Shown piece after piece: positions 18,578 through 27,447 of a DNA stretch of 64,000 bases. Numbering within the stretch: the stretch's first letter is position 1; each line of letters begins with the position of its first letter. The notes beneath the pieces were generated by a model. It saw only the letters and a list, made by a program, of their open reading frames with translations, had not been told where the DNA came from and did no database searches. Location: positions 5,188,501 through 5,252,500 of the forward strand of contig NZ_JARUBL010000001.1 in NCBI RefSeq assembly GCF_029626155.1, written 5' to 3'. A program made the position numbers and the translations under genes. This stretch comes from Solwaraspora sp. WMMD1047 (GTDB lineage Bacteria > Actinomycetota > Actinomycetes > Mycobacteriales > Micromonosporaceae).

Positions 18578-19927
18578 GTGACCGTTCCGGCGTCTTCCCG
18601 TGCGACCGTTCCGGCGTCCCCCGCGAACCCACCGGCGGCCTATCTCGACGCCGCCACCGCCGCGCCACTGCACCCGGTGGCCCGGCAGGCGCTGCTGGCC
18701 GCCCTCGCCGACGGCTGGGCCGACCCGGGCAAGCTCTACGCGCAGGCCCGCCGGGCCCGCCAGCTTCTCGACGCGGCGCGGGCCGCAACCGCCGAAATTC
18801 TCCGGGTACGCCCCGACGAGCTCTCCTTCACCCCCAGCGGTACGGCGGCCGCCCACGCGGCCGTGCTCGGCGGCCTGGCCGCCCGCCGCCGCACCGGCAG
18901 CACCCTGGTCCACTCGGCCATCGAACACTCCGCGGTACTACACGCCGCCGAACAACACGCGAAGGCCAACCCGACGGCCAACAGCGCGAAGGCCAGCAGT
19001 CCGACGGCCAACAGCGCGACGGCCAACGGCTCGACAGACGGCAGCCAGGCTGCCTCCGCCGTGGCGGACGGCGGCGCGACAGACGGCGGCGCGACGAGCA
19101 ATGGCCCGGCGGGCGGCGGCCGGCCGGACGTCGTTTCCGTGCCGGTGGACCGGCTCGGGCGGGTGGAGCTGGATGCCTGGGCGGCGGCGGTGGCCCGGCC
19201 GGGGGTGGCGCTGGCCGCCCTGATCAGCGCCAGTCACGAGGCCGGCACCGTGCAGCCGGTGGCCGAGGCGGCGGGCGCGTGCGCGGCGGCCGGCGTGCCG
19301 CTGTATGTCGACGCGGCCCAGTCGGTGCCGTGGGGGGCGCCGCCGGACGGCTGGTCTCTGCTCACCGCCAGCGCCCACAAGTGGGGTGGCCCGCCCGGCG
19401 TTGGGCTGCTGGTGGTGCGCAAGGGCACCCGCTGGGAGTCGCCGTACCCGGCCGACGAGCGGGAGTCCGGTCGTACCCCCGGAGTGTTGAACCTGCCGGC
19501 GATCGTGGCGGCCGCGGCCGCGCTGCGGGCGGTGACCGCCGACGCGGCCGCGCAGGTGGCCCGGCTCGGCGCGCTGACCGACCGGATCCGCGCGGTGGTG
19601 CCGGCCACGGTGCCGGACGTGGAGGTGGTCGGCGACCCGGAGCGGCGACTGCCGCACCTGGTCACCTTCTCCTGCCTGTACGTCGACGGGGAGGCGCTGC
19701 TGCACGCGCTGGACCGGCGCGGTTTCGCGGTCTCCTCCGGCTCGTCGTGCACCTCCTCGACGCTGCGCCCGTCGCATGTGCTGGAAGCGATGGGGGTGCT
19801 CTCGCACGGCAACATCCGGGTCTCACTGCACCGGGACACCACGGCGGAGGAGGTGGACCGGTTCCTGGCCGAACTGCCCGGCATCGTCGCCGACCTGCGC
19901 GCCGAGGCCGGCGTGGTGGGGCTGTGA
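18578..19927 (+). CDS. Cysteine desulfurase (NifS/IscS-like), with repeat insert
   Basis: PLP enzyme of aminotransferase class V that takes sulfur from cysteine. The PLP-binding lysine is in SAHKWGGPPGVG, preceded by YVDAAQSVPWG, and the persulfide cysteine in SSGSSCTSSTLRPSHVL. Total 449 residues, longer than usual because about 45 residues of Ala/Asn/Thr/Gly-rich repeats (about residues 129-180) are inserted after HSAIEHSAVLHAAEQ. The insert is encoded by near-perfect 30-base and 15-base repeats. GTG at 18578 fits the family N-terminus. The stop overlaps the TusA-like gene by four bases, suggesting direct sulfur transfer to that carrier. Confidence 0.9.
   Translation: MTVPASSRATVPASPANPPAAYLDAATAAPLHPVARQALLAALADGWADPGKLYAQARRARQLLDAARAATAEILRVRPDELSFTPSGTAAAHAAVLGGLAARRRTGSTLVHSAIEHSAVLHAAEQHAKANPTANSAKASSPTANSATANGSTDGSQAASAVADGGATDGGATSNGPAGGGRPDVVSVPVDRLGRVELDAWAAAVARPGVALAALISASHEAGTVQPVAEAAGACAAAGVPLYVDAAQSVPWGAPPDGWSLLTASAHKWGGPPGVGLLVVRKGTRWESPYPADERESGRTPGVLNLPAIVAAAAALRAVTADAAAQVARLGALTDRIRAVVPATVPDVEVVGDPERRLPHLVTFSCLYVDGEALLHALDRRGFAVSSGSSCTSSTLRPSHVLEAMGVLSHGNIRVSLHRDTTAEEVDRFLAELPGIVADLRAEAGVVGL
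18971..19025 (+). repeat. In-frame 30-base tandem repeat inside cysteine desulfurase gene
   Basis: A 25-base unit beginning CCGACGGCCAACAGCGCG occurs at 18971-18995 and again at 19001-19025 with one mismatch, period 30 bases (10 codons). A second family, GACGGCGGCGCGAC, is repeated just downstream at about 19067-19096 with a 15-base period. Periods are multiples of three, so the frame is kept. Confidence 0.8.
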
Positions 19928-20250
19928 CCACCCCCGACCCGGCAGCGGCGACCGGACCAGCGCACGCGACCGGACCAGCCGAGCGGGCCGAGGCGGCTGG
20001 GCCAGCGGAGCCGGCCACCGTCGAGCCGGATGAGGTGATCGACTGTCTGGGGCAGCGCTGCCCGCTGCCGGTGATCGCTGTGGCGAGGCGGCTGCCCCAA
20101 CTGCCGGTCGGCGCCGTGATCCGGGTGCTGGCCGATGACCCGGCAGCGGCCATCGACGTGCCGGCTTGGTGCCGGATGCGCGGCCAGGAACTCGTCGCCA
20201 CCTCGACGGTGGCCGGCGCCCCCGCCTTCGACATCCGCCGCCGGCACTGA
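19924..20250 (+). CDS. TusA-family sulfur carrier
   Basis: The 108-residue protein has an Ala/Pro-rich N-terminal extension of about 40 residues and then a TusA fold: EVIDCLGQRCPLPVIAVAR with the acceptor Cys-Pro motif (RCPLP), and GAVIRVLADDPAAAIDVPAW with the following strand. TusA proteins take persulfide sulfur from a desulfurase and relay it, for example to tRNA thiolation or molybdenum cofactor enzymes. GTG at 19924 overlaps the desulfurase stop (GTGA), which makes the pairing convincing. The final acceptor is not visible here. Confidence 0.85.
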   Translation: MTTPDPAAATGPAHATGPAERAEAAGPAEPATVEPDEVIDCLGQRCPLPVIAVARRLPQLPVGAVIRVLADDPAAAIDVPAWCRMRGQELVATSTVAGAPAFDIRRRH

Positions 20251-20361
20251 CACCACGGTCAATGGCCAGATGCGCGCGGCGGCCACCGGGCCAGCCCTCG
20301 CCTTCTTCGTCTCCGGCTCGACACCCCGGCCCCCCCGACCCGAGAGATCTTGGAGGATTCG

Positions 20362-21164
20362 GTGACCCACAAGGCACCGGATCATTCGCGATCACGAATG
20401 GTCGCGGGGTGAGGGTGAGTTGGCGTCGCGCGGCGCCAGCCGGGGATTGGCTGCCGCCCAGGTTGGTGTGGGCTGGCACAGCATCGACGGCTGGTCCGCT
20501 CAGTCGCCGTCGGGGGCGGTTGCGCCGAGGCCGAGCGGCGGCTGATCGATCCAGGTGAGTTGCGTCGGTCGGGCGGCCGAGTGGATCCACTGTGCCCGTT
20601 CGACGCTGCTGAACCGGCTGGCGAGACCGTCACCGACCGGCGGACGCCGCCTTCGTCTTCGAGTCGATGGTCATCCCCGGCCTGCTGCAGACCGAGGAGT
20701 ACGCCCAGGCGCTGACGCTCGGCACCGGCTTCGTCCGACCAGATCACGCCGAGCGGTTCGTCTCGTTCCGGCAGGCTCGGGCCCGACGGCTCACCGACGA
20801 CGAACCGCTGGCCCTACACGCGGTCATCGGCGAAGCGGCACTCCGGCTTCGGGTCAACGGGGACCAGACCCGACGGGCTCAGCTCGCCCATCTGGTAAGG
20901 ATGTCGGAACTGCCGAACGTGACAGTCCAGATCCTTCGACCTGAGGACGGCCCACACCCCGCCACGCCACTGGGGAAGTTCGTCGTGCTGGACTTCGGTC
21001 GGGTCCAGCCGATCGCCTACACCGAACTGCTCGACGGGGCGATGTACGTGCAGGATCCGGACGGCGTACGGACCTATAACATGGTGGCGGAAAACCTGCG
21101 CCAGGTCGCCCTGTCGCCCGCCGATTCTCGCGCGATGATCAGGAAGCTTGCTGGCGCGGCCTAG
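20362..21164 (+). pseudogene. XRE/DUF5753 regulator with broken N-terminus
   Basis: From 20649 the frame encodes AFVFESMVIPGLLQTEEYAQ and a complete DUF5753 domain to 21164 (AVIGEAALRLRVNG, LPNVTVQILRPEDGPHPA, FVVLDFGRVQPIAYTEL), normally the C-terminal two thirds of an XRE regulator. Upstream the helix-turn-helix half is split over other frames: a GGAGG site and GTG at 20362 give 16 codons and a stop, ELASRGASRGLAAAQVGVG in a second frame resembles a decayed HTH, and ERRLIDPGELRR in a third resembles the following helix; a stop at 20610 closes the DUF5753 frame. The DUF5753 part could still be made from ATG at 20667. Assignment of the upstream remnants is inference. Confidence 0.6.
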
Positions 21165-21178
21165 CCCCGGAGGCCTCT

Positions 21179-21382
21179 GTGACCACCCCCAAACTGACCA
21201 CCGCCAACTGGTTCACCAGCAGCCGCAGCGCCAACAACGGCGACTGTGTCGAGTGCGCCCAGCGGCCCGGCGGCATGGCCGTCCGGGACAGCAAGGACCG
21301 CTCCGGACCAGTGCTCGTGTTCACCTCGTCCAGCTGGACGGGGTTCCTCGCCGCCTTGGCCAGGAAAGGTGACACTCTGTAA
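21179..21382 (+). CDS. DUF397 domain protein
   Basis: A 67-residue protein of the DUF397 family: NWFTSSRSANNGDCVECAQ, GGMAVRDSKDRSGPVLVF and WTGFLAAL are the hallmark segments. In actinomycetes DUF397 genes almost always follow an XRE/DUF5753 regulator, and the pair is linked to developmental regulation (BldB/WhiJ-like systems) and has been proposed to act as toxin-antitoxin-like units. Here the regulator partner just upstream is damaged while DUF397 is intact. GTG at 21179 has GGAGG five bases upstream. Confidence 0.88.
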   Translation: MTTPKLTTANWFTSSRSANNGDCVECAQRPGGMAVRDSKDRSGPVLVFTSSSWTGFLAALARKGDTL

Positions 21383-21406
21383 CCACGATCCGCTCGACCG
21401 TCGCAC

Positions 21407-21949
21407 CTACAGCAGTGGGGGATGCCTCGTCCGAGCCCACGCCAGCAGATTATCCCTAGCCTCTAGCGGGAACCGAGCGTCGGTGTCGGCGAGCCGCTCG
21501 ATCAGGGTTTGGGCGTTGGCCTCGTCGAACACGCCCCGCCGGAGAGCGGCGATGACCAACTGCAGGGTGCGGTGGACCCGGACGCCCCGGGCTCGGCCGA
21601 CATTGCAGGCGACCTGGTCATCTACATACGCGGCTGCCGCGTGCGCCTCGGCCCATGCCAGCACCGATGCCTCACCGGCGTTACGCTCGAAGTTGCCGAG
21701 TCGGTTCATGTACTGGCCGAACAGGTAGAGTTCCTCAAGATCGTCACACGGAACGGTTTCGATCCAGTCCAGGTCCAGCGCCGTCTGCAGCGCCGGATGT
21801 TCCCGAGCTCCCTTCCGCAGCTCGCCGCGCACTGCCTTGGTGGTCACGCAGTCGAAGTCATCGACCAGCTCCTTGAGCGCGGGCAACTCACCGGCGCGGG
21901 CGAAGTGACTCAGCGGGCTCGTGTCGAAAACCACCACCCCCTTGGACAT
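21407..21949 (-). CDS. PIN-domain nuclease, putative toxin of XRE-ImmA module
   Basis: A PIN-like ribonuclease of 180 residues. The acidic active-site residues are visible: Asp in VVFDTSPLSHF near residue 9, Glu in KAVRGELRKG, Glu in AGEASVLAWAE and Asp in AYVDDQVACN. A helical C-terminal part follows. It starts two bases after the end of the XRE-ImmA/IrrE gene on the same strand, so the two form one operon. By analogy with other regulator-protease/effector pairs, it may be a conditionally released RNA-cleaving toxin; this is inferred. Confidence 0.8.
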   Translation of the reverse strand: MSKGVVVFDTSPLSHFARAGELPALKELVDDFDCVTTKAVRGELRKGAREHPALQTALDLDWIETVPCDDLEELYLFGQYMNRLGNFERNAGEASVLAWAEAHAAAAYVDDQVACNVGRARGVRVHRTLQLVIAALRRGVFDEANAQTLIERLADTDARFPLEARDNLLAWARTRHPPLL

Positions 21950-21951
21950 GA

Positions 21952-23079
21952 TCAGCCGACGTCCTCGAACTCCGCAACGAGGGCTTCAATCGGCATCTCG
22001 TGCGGAGTGGGTAATTCGTCCGTGGGCACTGTCCGCCGGAGCAACTCCACCGCACGGTCGCCACTGATCACACCGCGGCGGTAGGCGCGCATCGCGGCCT
22101 GGGAGTAGGCCGGTGGCAGGGCGACCGGACGAAGCTCTTCCTCGAAACGAACCCCCACCTCGAGGTAGTCGCCAGCAGTCGGACGCTGGTGCCTGAGCAT
22201 GTCGAACTCGGCACGGGACAGCAGACCCAGGGTGTGGGCGTGCGATACCGCCGCCGACCAACTGACCCGGTACGCGGCCGCCAAGGCGATCAGCCGATGA
22301 CGAGGGTTGCCCCGGCCATCCGACAGCTCTTCCCACCGCGATCGCATCGCTTGACCCGGCATCAGGAAGTGGATGGCGAAGGCGTTGATCAGAGCTTCGC
22401 GATCGGATCTGCTGGTACCGAGACCGAAGTCCACGGTGTACTCATCCGCGAGTAGATGGTGACCCAGCTCGTGTGCGAGATTGAACCTCCGCCGGCCGGG
22501 GTCGGCCGACCCGTTGATGAGAGCGACACCGAGTCCGTCGATCCGGACGTAGCCTCCGTCAATCACCCCAGGTCCGAGGTCGATCGAGAACGCCAGTAGC
22601 CCCAACTGCTCGATCAGCTGTTGCAGATCGATGAGTGGACCATCGCCGCATCCCAGCATCACCCGCGCCTCGGCCGCACCCGCCTCAGCCTCCGCCAACG
22701 TGCTCACGCCTGAGGGCAGACGCGCCTCCGGCAAGGCCAGTGTGCCGACGTCCCTGAGCAGTTCCACATCTCGACCGGCCCGCTCGAGCTCATCCTCCAA
22801 CCGTTGCGCGTCCTGGTCGACGCTCAGGTTGGCGCGATGACTCGCGATCGTGCCCGGTGCCTCGCTGACGAACCATTCGACCGTCCGCCCGAGTACGTCG
22901 GCGATCCGGGCGAGTTCCAAGGCGTCGACTTGACGCTGTCCAAGCTCTATCCGGGTCATCGCCGACCGGTGGATCCCGAGTCGCTCGGCAAGCTCACGTT
23001 GAGTGAAGCCAGCCCGCTCTCGCGCCGTCGCGATTCGGCCGCCCACCTCCACCCAGCTCCGCAGCCGTGCACTTGCCAT
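21952..23079 (-). CDS. XRE regulator fused to ImmA/IrrE metallopeptidase
   Basis: The N-terminal XRE helix-turn-helix (RIATARERAGFTQRELAERL then GIHRSAMTRIELGQRQV) is joined to a COG2856 ImmA/IrrE-type zinc protease with the motif HELGHH inside RRRFNLAHELGHHLLADEY, and a C-terminal helical region. In this family the protease can act on its own or a partner repressor. 375 residues. ATG at 23079 has GAGGAG 8 bases upstream; the GTG at 23115 lies inside the operator region. A promoter with flanking inverted repeats lies upstream, fitting autorepression. The PIN gene follows directly. Confidence 0.88.
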   Translation of the reverse strand: MASARLRSWVEVGGRIATARERAGFTQRELAERLGIHRSAMTRIELGQRQVDALELARIADVLGRTVEWFVSEAPGTIASHRANLSVDQDAQRLEDELERAGRDVELLRDVGTLALPEARLPSGVSTLAEAEAGAAEARVMLGCGDGPLIDLQQLIEQLGLLAFSIDLGPGVIDGGYVRIDGLGVALINGSADPGRRRFNLAHELGHHLLADEYTVDFGLGTSRSDREALINAFAIHFLMPGQAMRSRWEELSDGRGNPRHRLIALAAAYRVSWSAAVSHAHTLGLLSRAEFDMLRHQRPTAGDYLEVGVRFEEELRPVALPPAYSQAAMRAYRRGVISGDRAVELLRRTVPTDELPTPHEMPIEALVAEFEDVG

Positions 23080-23108
23080 GGACAACTCTCCTCGGTGCTG
23101 GTGCGCTT

Positions 23109-23150
23109 TTCGCACTCATCAAGGATAGCCTGTAGCTCCTATCGTGCGAA
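23109..23150 (-). promoter_or_regulatory. Promoter with inverted operator half-sites for XRE-ImmA/PIN operon
   Basis: Read on the reverse strand, TTCGCA (23145-23150) and TATCCT (23122-23127) are separated by 17 bases, a plausible -35/-10 pair. The half-site TTCGCAC at 23109-23115 and its inverted copy GTGCGAA at 23144-23150 flank the -10 box, so bound repressor would cover the promoter. AT content is higher here than in neighbouring DNA. Confidence 0.6.
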
Positions 23151-23208
23151 TGAGTTCACTGGCTGCGCTCGGCCGTAAAGCCTCAGTGCACTTGCCAGCG
23201 ACGTCGGG

Positions 23209-24231
<1,023 letters not shown>

Positions 24232-24300
24232 CTACCGGTCCGGTAGGCCGCTCGTCGTCACTCGGTCAGTGCTCGCCCCGAGGGTGTCGAGCCGGTCGAC

Positions 24301-24678
24301 TCAGTGGAACGAGTCGCCGCAGGCGCAGGAGTTCTGCGCGTTCGGGTTGTCGATGGTGAAGCCCTGGGCGTCGATCCGGTCGGCGAAGTCGATGGTCGCC
24401 CCGGTCAGGTACGGCGCGCTCATCCGGTCGACGACCACCTCGACGCCGCCGAAGTCGTTGACGATGTCGCCGTCGAGCGAGCGCTCGTCGAAGAAGAGCT
24501 GGTACCTCAGGCCGGAACAGCCGCCCGGCTGCACGGCGACCCGCAGCCGCAGGTCATCGCGGCCCTCCTGCTCGATCAGGGCCTTGACCTTCTCGGCCGC
24601 GACATCGCTGAGCACGACGGTGGTCGGGGCCGCGGCCCCGGTCGTCTCAGTCGACTCGGTCTGCGCTGGCGTGGTCAC
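24301..24678 (-). CDS. erpA: Iron-sulfur cluster insertion protein
   Basis: A-type Fe-S carrier of 125 residues. Cluster ligands are the Cys in QPGGCSGLRY and the two Cys in NSCACGDSFH at the C-terminus. It delivers clusters to client proteins, which in this region could include LipA, NadA and QcrA. GTG at 24678 has GGGGAG about 8 bases upstream; the upstream ATG at 24753 would add an unlikely His-rich leader. Matches M. tuberculosis Rv2204c in position. Confidence 0.93.
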   Translation of the reverse strand: MTTPAQTESTETTGAAAPTTVVLSDVAAEKVKALIEQEGRDDLRLRVAVQPGGCSGLRYQLFFDERSLDGDIVNDFGGVEVVVDRMSAPYLTGATIDFADRIDAQGFTIDNPNAQNSCACGDSFH

Positions 24679-24851
24679 GTGGAAGTCTCCCCTGCGACGG
24701 TGCGGTCTATGTCCGTACTGGCCAACGCTATCCGTCTGGCCGGTGATTCCCAATCGGGCTCTGATCGATCGTACGCCGATGCGGCCGATGTCACCCGGTC
24801 ACCGAGCGAAGCCCTGCCGGCTTTGCCACCTGAAGCGGCATATGGGCCTAA

Positions 24852-26003
24852 TCAGCGGCTCCACTGCCGGGCCAGCCGCTCCGCCAGCTCCCGCAGGCCC
24901 TGGGCCGGCCGCTGGATGGCCCGCTCCAACCCGCCGTGTTCGGCGCCCCCGAAGTGGTCCACCAGGCTGTGTGCCTCGGTTACCCCGGCGGCCGCCGCCT
25001 CCCGGCGGCCGGTGCTCACCCGGCCGGCCAGCACCACGCAGGGCAGTCCCCGGTCCCGGGCCGCGCCGGCCACCCCGGCCACCACCTTCCCGCGCAGCGA
25101 CTGGTGGTCGAACGACCCCTCGCCGGTGATCACCAGGTCCGCCGCGTCCAACTCCGCCGCGAGCCCGATCAACGCGCTGACCAGCGCGATCCCCGACTCG
25201 CACCGGCCACCGAGGGCGAGCACCGCGGCACCCAGCCCGCCGGCCGCACCGGCCCCGGGCCGGCTGGCCAGCTCCGGCGGGCAGGTCGGCAGTTCCCGCT
25301 CCAGCACGGTGGCGAACCGTGCCAGCGCGGCGTCCAGCAGCAGCACGTCAGCGCGGGAGGCGCCCTTCTGCGGGCCGAACACGTTCGACGCGCCGTGCAG
25401 GCCGGTGAGCGGGTTGTCGACGTCGGTGGCGGCGACCAGCTCGACCCCGCGCAGCCGGGGCGGCCCGGCAAGCCCGGCCACCGCGGCCAGCGGGGCGCCG
25501 CCGTACGGCAGGGCGAAGCCCGCCTCGTCCAGCGGGGCGGCGGTGAGCGCGGCGAGCAGGCCGGCTCCGCCGTCGTTGACCGCCGATCCGCCCAGGCCGA
25601 TCACCACCCGGCGGGCGCCGGCCTCCACCGCCGCGGCGAGCAGCAGCCCGAGCCCGTACGAGGTGGTCGCCTTCGGGTCCCGCTCGGCCTCGGTGAGCAG
25701 GTGCAGCCCGCACGCCTGGGCGCTCTCCAGGTAGCCGGTGGGCACGCCGGCGGCGTCGGCGGTGAGCAGGATCTCACCCTTGACCGGGCGGCCGATCGGG
25801 TCGACGGTCGCCACCGGCAGCAGCCGGGCGTCCGGCAGCGCACCGGCGAGCACCGCCACGAACCCGGGGCCGCCGTCGGAGAGCGGCCGGGCCACGAGTT
25901 GGTCGTCGGGGGCCGCCAAGCGCCAGCCGTCGACGACCGCCGCCGCCGCGTCGGGGGCCGACAGGGTGCCGGCGAATTTGTCCGGACAGACCAGAACCCG
26001 CAT
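24852..26003 (-). CDS. Glycerate kinase
   Basis: GckA/GlxK-type glycerate kinase of 383 residues: MRVLVCPDKFAGTLSAPDAA at the N-terminus, RPLSDGGPGFV, GLGGSAVNDGGAGLLAAL, ATDVDNPLTG, GASNVFGPQKGA and DLVITGEGSFDHQSLRGK. It phosphorylates glycerate and feeds central metabolism. ATG at 26003 is the family start. It is divergent from nadA. Confidence 0.93.
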   Translation of the reverse strand: MRVLVCPDKFAGTLSAPDAAAAVVDGWRLAAPDDQLVARPLSDGGPGFVAVLAGALPDARLLPVATVDPIGRPVKGEILLTADAAGVPTGYLESAQACGLHLLTEAERDPKATTSYGLGLLLAAAVEAGARRVVIGLGGSAVNDGGAGLLAALTAAPLDEAGFALPYGGAPLAAVAGLAGPPRLRGVELVAATDVDNPLTGLHGASNVFGPQKGASRADVLLLDAALARFATVLERELPTCPPELASRPGAGAAGGLGAAVLALGGRCESGIALVSALIGLAAELDAADLVITGEGSFDHQSLRGKVVAGVAGAARDRGLPCVVLAGRVSTGRREAAAAGVTEAHSLVDHFGGAEHGGLERAIQRPAQGLRELAERLARQWSR

Positions 26004-26045
26004 GTCCGGCAGTGTGGCAGGCCACACCGCAGCGGACCGCGAAAG

Positions 26046-26062
26046 GGTCTCATTATGGGACC
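26046..26062. promoter_or_regulatory. Operator-like palindrome upstream of nadA
   Basis: GGTCTCAT at 26046-26053 and ATGGGACC at 26055-26062 are inverted copies (7 of 8 positions) around one base. It ends 8 bases before the nadA start codon, and its centre, CATTAT, resembles a -10 box, so a regulator bound here would block nadA. Confidence 0.45.
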
Positions 26063-26070
26063 ATGAATGG

Positions 26071-27240
26071 GTGACCTCGACCTGGGTAGAGCCCTCGAAC
26101 ACCGCCACCGCCCTGCTGCTGCTGGGCCGGGGCAGCGACCCGAGCTCCGAGCGCGGCGTCGAGTGCCCCGGCGAGCTGCCGCCGCCCAGCGACCCCGATC
26201 TGGTGGCCCGCGCGACGGCGGCCAAGGAAGCGCTCGGCGAGAAGCTGTTCGTGCTCGGTCACCACTACCAGCGCGACGAGGTGATCCAGTTCGCCGACGT
26301 CACCGGCGACTCGTTCAAGCTGGCCCGGGAGGCCGCGGCCCGGCCGGAGGCGGAGTTCATCGTCTTCTGCGGCGTGCACTTCATGGCCGAGAGCGCGGAC
26401 ATCCTCACCAGCGACGCGCAGCGGGTCATCCTGCCGGACCTGGCCGCCGGCTGTTCGATGGCCGACATGGCCGCCCTGCCGCAGGTCGAGACCGCCTGGG
26501 ACACCCTCACCGACCTGGGCATCGCCGGCTCGACGGTCCCGGTGACGTACATGAACTCGTCCGCCGACATCAAGGGCTTCGTCGGCCGCAACGGCGGGGT
26601 GGTCTGCACCTCCTCGAACGCGCGGCGGGCCCTGGACTGGGCGTTCGAGCGCGGCCAGCGGGTGCTGTTCCTGCCCGACCAGCACCTGGGGCGCAACACC
26701 GCCGTCCTCGAGATGGGCCTGGACGCCGACGACTGCGTGCTCTACGACCCGCACAAGCCGGGCGGTGGGCTCACCGCCGCCCAGCTGCGGGAGGCCAAGA
26801 TGATCCTCTGGCGCGGGCACTGCTCGGTGCACGGCCGGTTCACCCTGAGCAGCGTCAACGAGGTCCGGATGCGGGTGCCCGGGGTGAACGTGCTGGTCCA
26901 CCCGGAGTGCCGCTACGAGGTGGTGACCGCGGCCGACCAGGTCGGCTCCACGGAATACATCATCCGCACCATCGAGGCCGCGCCCGCCGGCTCGGCCTGG
27001 GCGGTGGGCACCGAGCTGAACCTGGTTCGCCGGCTGGCCCAGGCCCACCCGGACAAGCAGATCATGTTCCTGGACCGGGCGGTCTGCTACTGCTCGACGA
27101 TGAACCGGATCGACCTGCCGCACCTGGTCTGGGCGCTGGAGGAGCTGGTGGCGGGCCGGGTGGTCAACCAGATCACGGTGGACCCCGACACCGCCCATCA
27201 CGCCCGCGTGGCGCTGGACCAGATGCTCGCCCTGCCCTGA
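26071..27240 (+). CDS. nadA: Quinolinate synthase A
   Basis: 4Fe-4S enzyme joining iminoaspartate with dihydroxyacetone phosphate to make quinolinate for NAD. Cluster cysteines lie in FCGVHFMAES, VHPECRYE and AVCYCSTMN. Other hallmarks: GHHYQRDEVIQFAD and YMNSSADIKGF. 389 residues, normal. GTG at 26071 is chosen; nadB and nadC are not in the window. Confidence 0.95.
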   Translation: MTSTWVEPSNTATALLLLGRGSDPSSERGVECPGELPPPSDPDLVARATAAKEALGEKLFVLGHHYQRDEVIQFADVTGDSFKLAREAAARPEAEFIVFCGVHFMAESADILTSDAQRVILPDLAAGCSMADMAALPQVETAWDTLTDLGIAGSTVPVTYMNSSADIKGFVGRNGGVVCTSSNARRALDWAFERGQRVLFLPDQHLGRNTAVLEMGLDADDCVLYDPHKPGGGLTAAQLREAKMILWRGHCSVHGRFTLSSVNEVRMRVPGVNVLVHPECRYEVVTAADQVGSTEYIIRTIEAAPAGSAWAVGTELNLVRRLAQAHPDKQIMFLDRAVCYCSTMNRIDLPHLVWALEELVAGRVVNQITVDPDTAHHARVALDQMLALP

Positions 27241-27267
27241 TCGACGGCCAGCGGGTCGTCAACCTTT

Positions 27268-27284
27268 CGTCACTTTGAGTGACG
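27268..27284. promoter_or_regulatory. Perfect palindrome after nadA (short hairpin or operator)
   Basis: CGTCACT at 27268-27274 and AGTGACG at 27278-27284 around TTG. It is 28 bases after the nadA stop and 164 bases before the MurA-family start, so it could end nadA transcription or bind a regulator. Confidence 0.45.
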
Positions 27285-27315
27285 ACTAATGTACGGATTA
27301 GGGGCGAGCTCCCCG

Positions 27316-27330
27316 TTTCGTGCCACGAAA
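27316..27330. promoter_or_regulatory. Operator-like palindrome TTTCGTG-C-CACGAAA
   Basis: A perfect 7-bp inverted repeat around one central base, in the leader of the MurA-family gene. The AT-rich outer bases and the short spacing are typical of a dimeric repressor site rather than a terminator. Confidence 0.5.
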
Positions 27331-27410
27331 TGCCGCTTGCCGGGCGCAACCCCGTCACGGAGGGCTATGCTGCCCGGGGTCCGAGAGCGCTCGCCGTACC
27401 CACCCCCGCT

Positions 27411-27422
27411 CTGTTCGAACAG
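27411..27422. promoter_or_regulatory. Palindrome CTGTTCGAACAG upstream of MurA-family gene
   Basis: A perfect 12-base palindrome ending 25 bases before the TTG start codon. It resembles LexA/SOS-type TTCGAA sequence but lacks the spaced TCGAAC-N4-GTTCGA arrangement, so the binding protein is unknown. Confidence 0.45.
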
Positions 27423-27447
27423 CAAGCATGACCGCTGGAGGTTTGCG

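Noticed and set aside
18971-19100. CRISPR-like array in the desulfurase gene
   Set aside because: The repeats are short, adjacent, in-frame and lack unique spacers; they are a coding minisatellite.
20251-23208. Prophage or integrative element
   Set aside because: No integrase, structural or replication gene and no flanking attachment repeat or tRNA was recognised around the PIN/XRE genes.
27411-27422. LexA (SOS) box upstream of the MurA-family gene
   Set aside because: The actinobacterial box has TCGAAC and GTTCGA separated by four bases; here the half-sites are fused into CTGTTCGAACAG.
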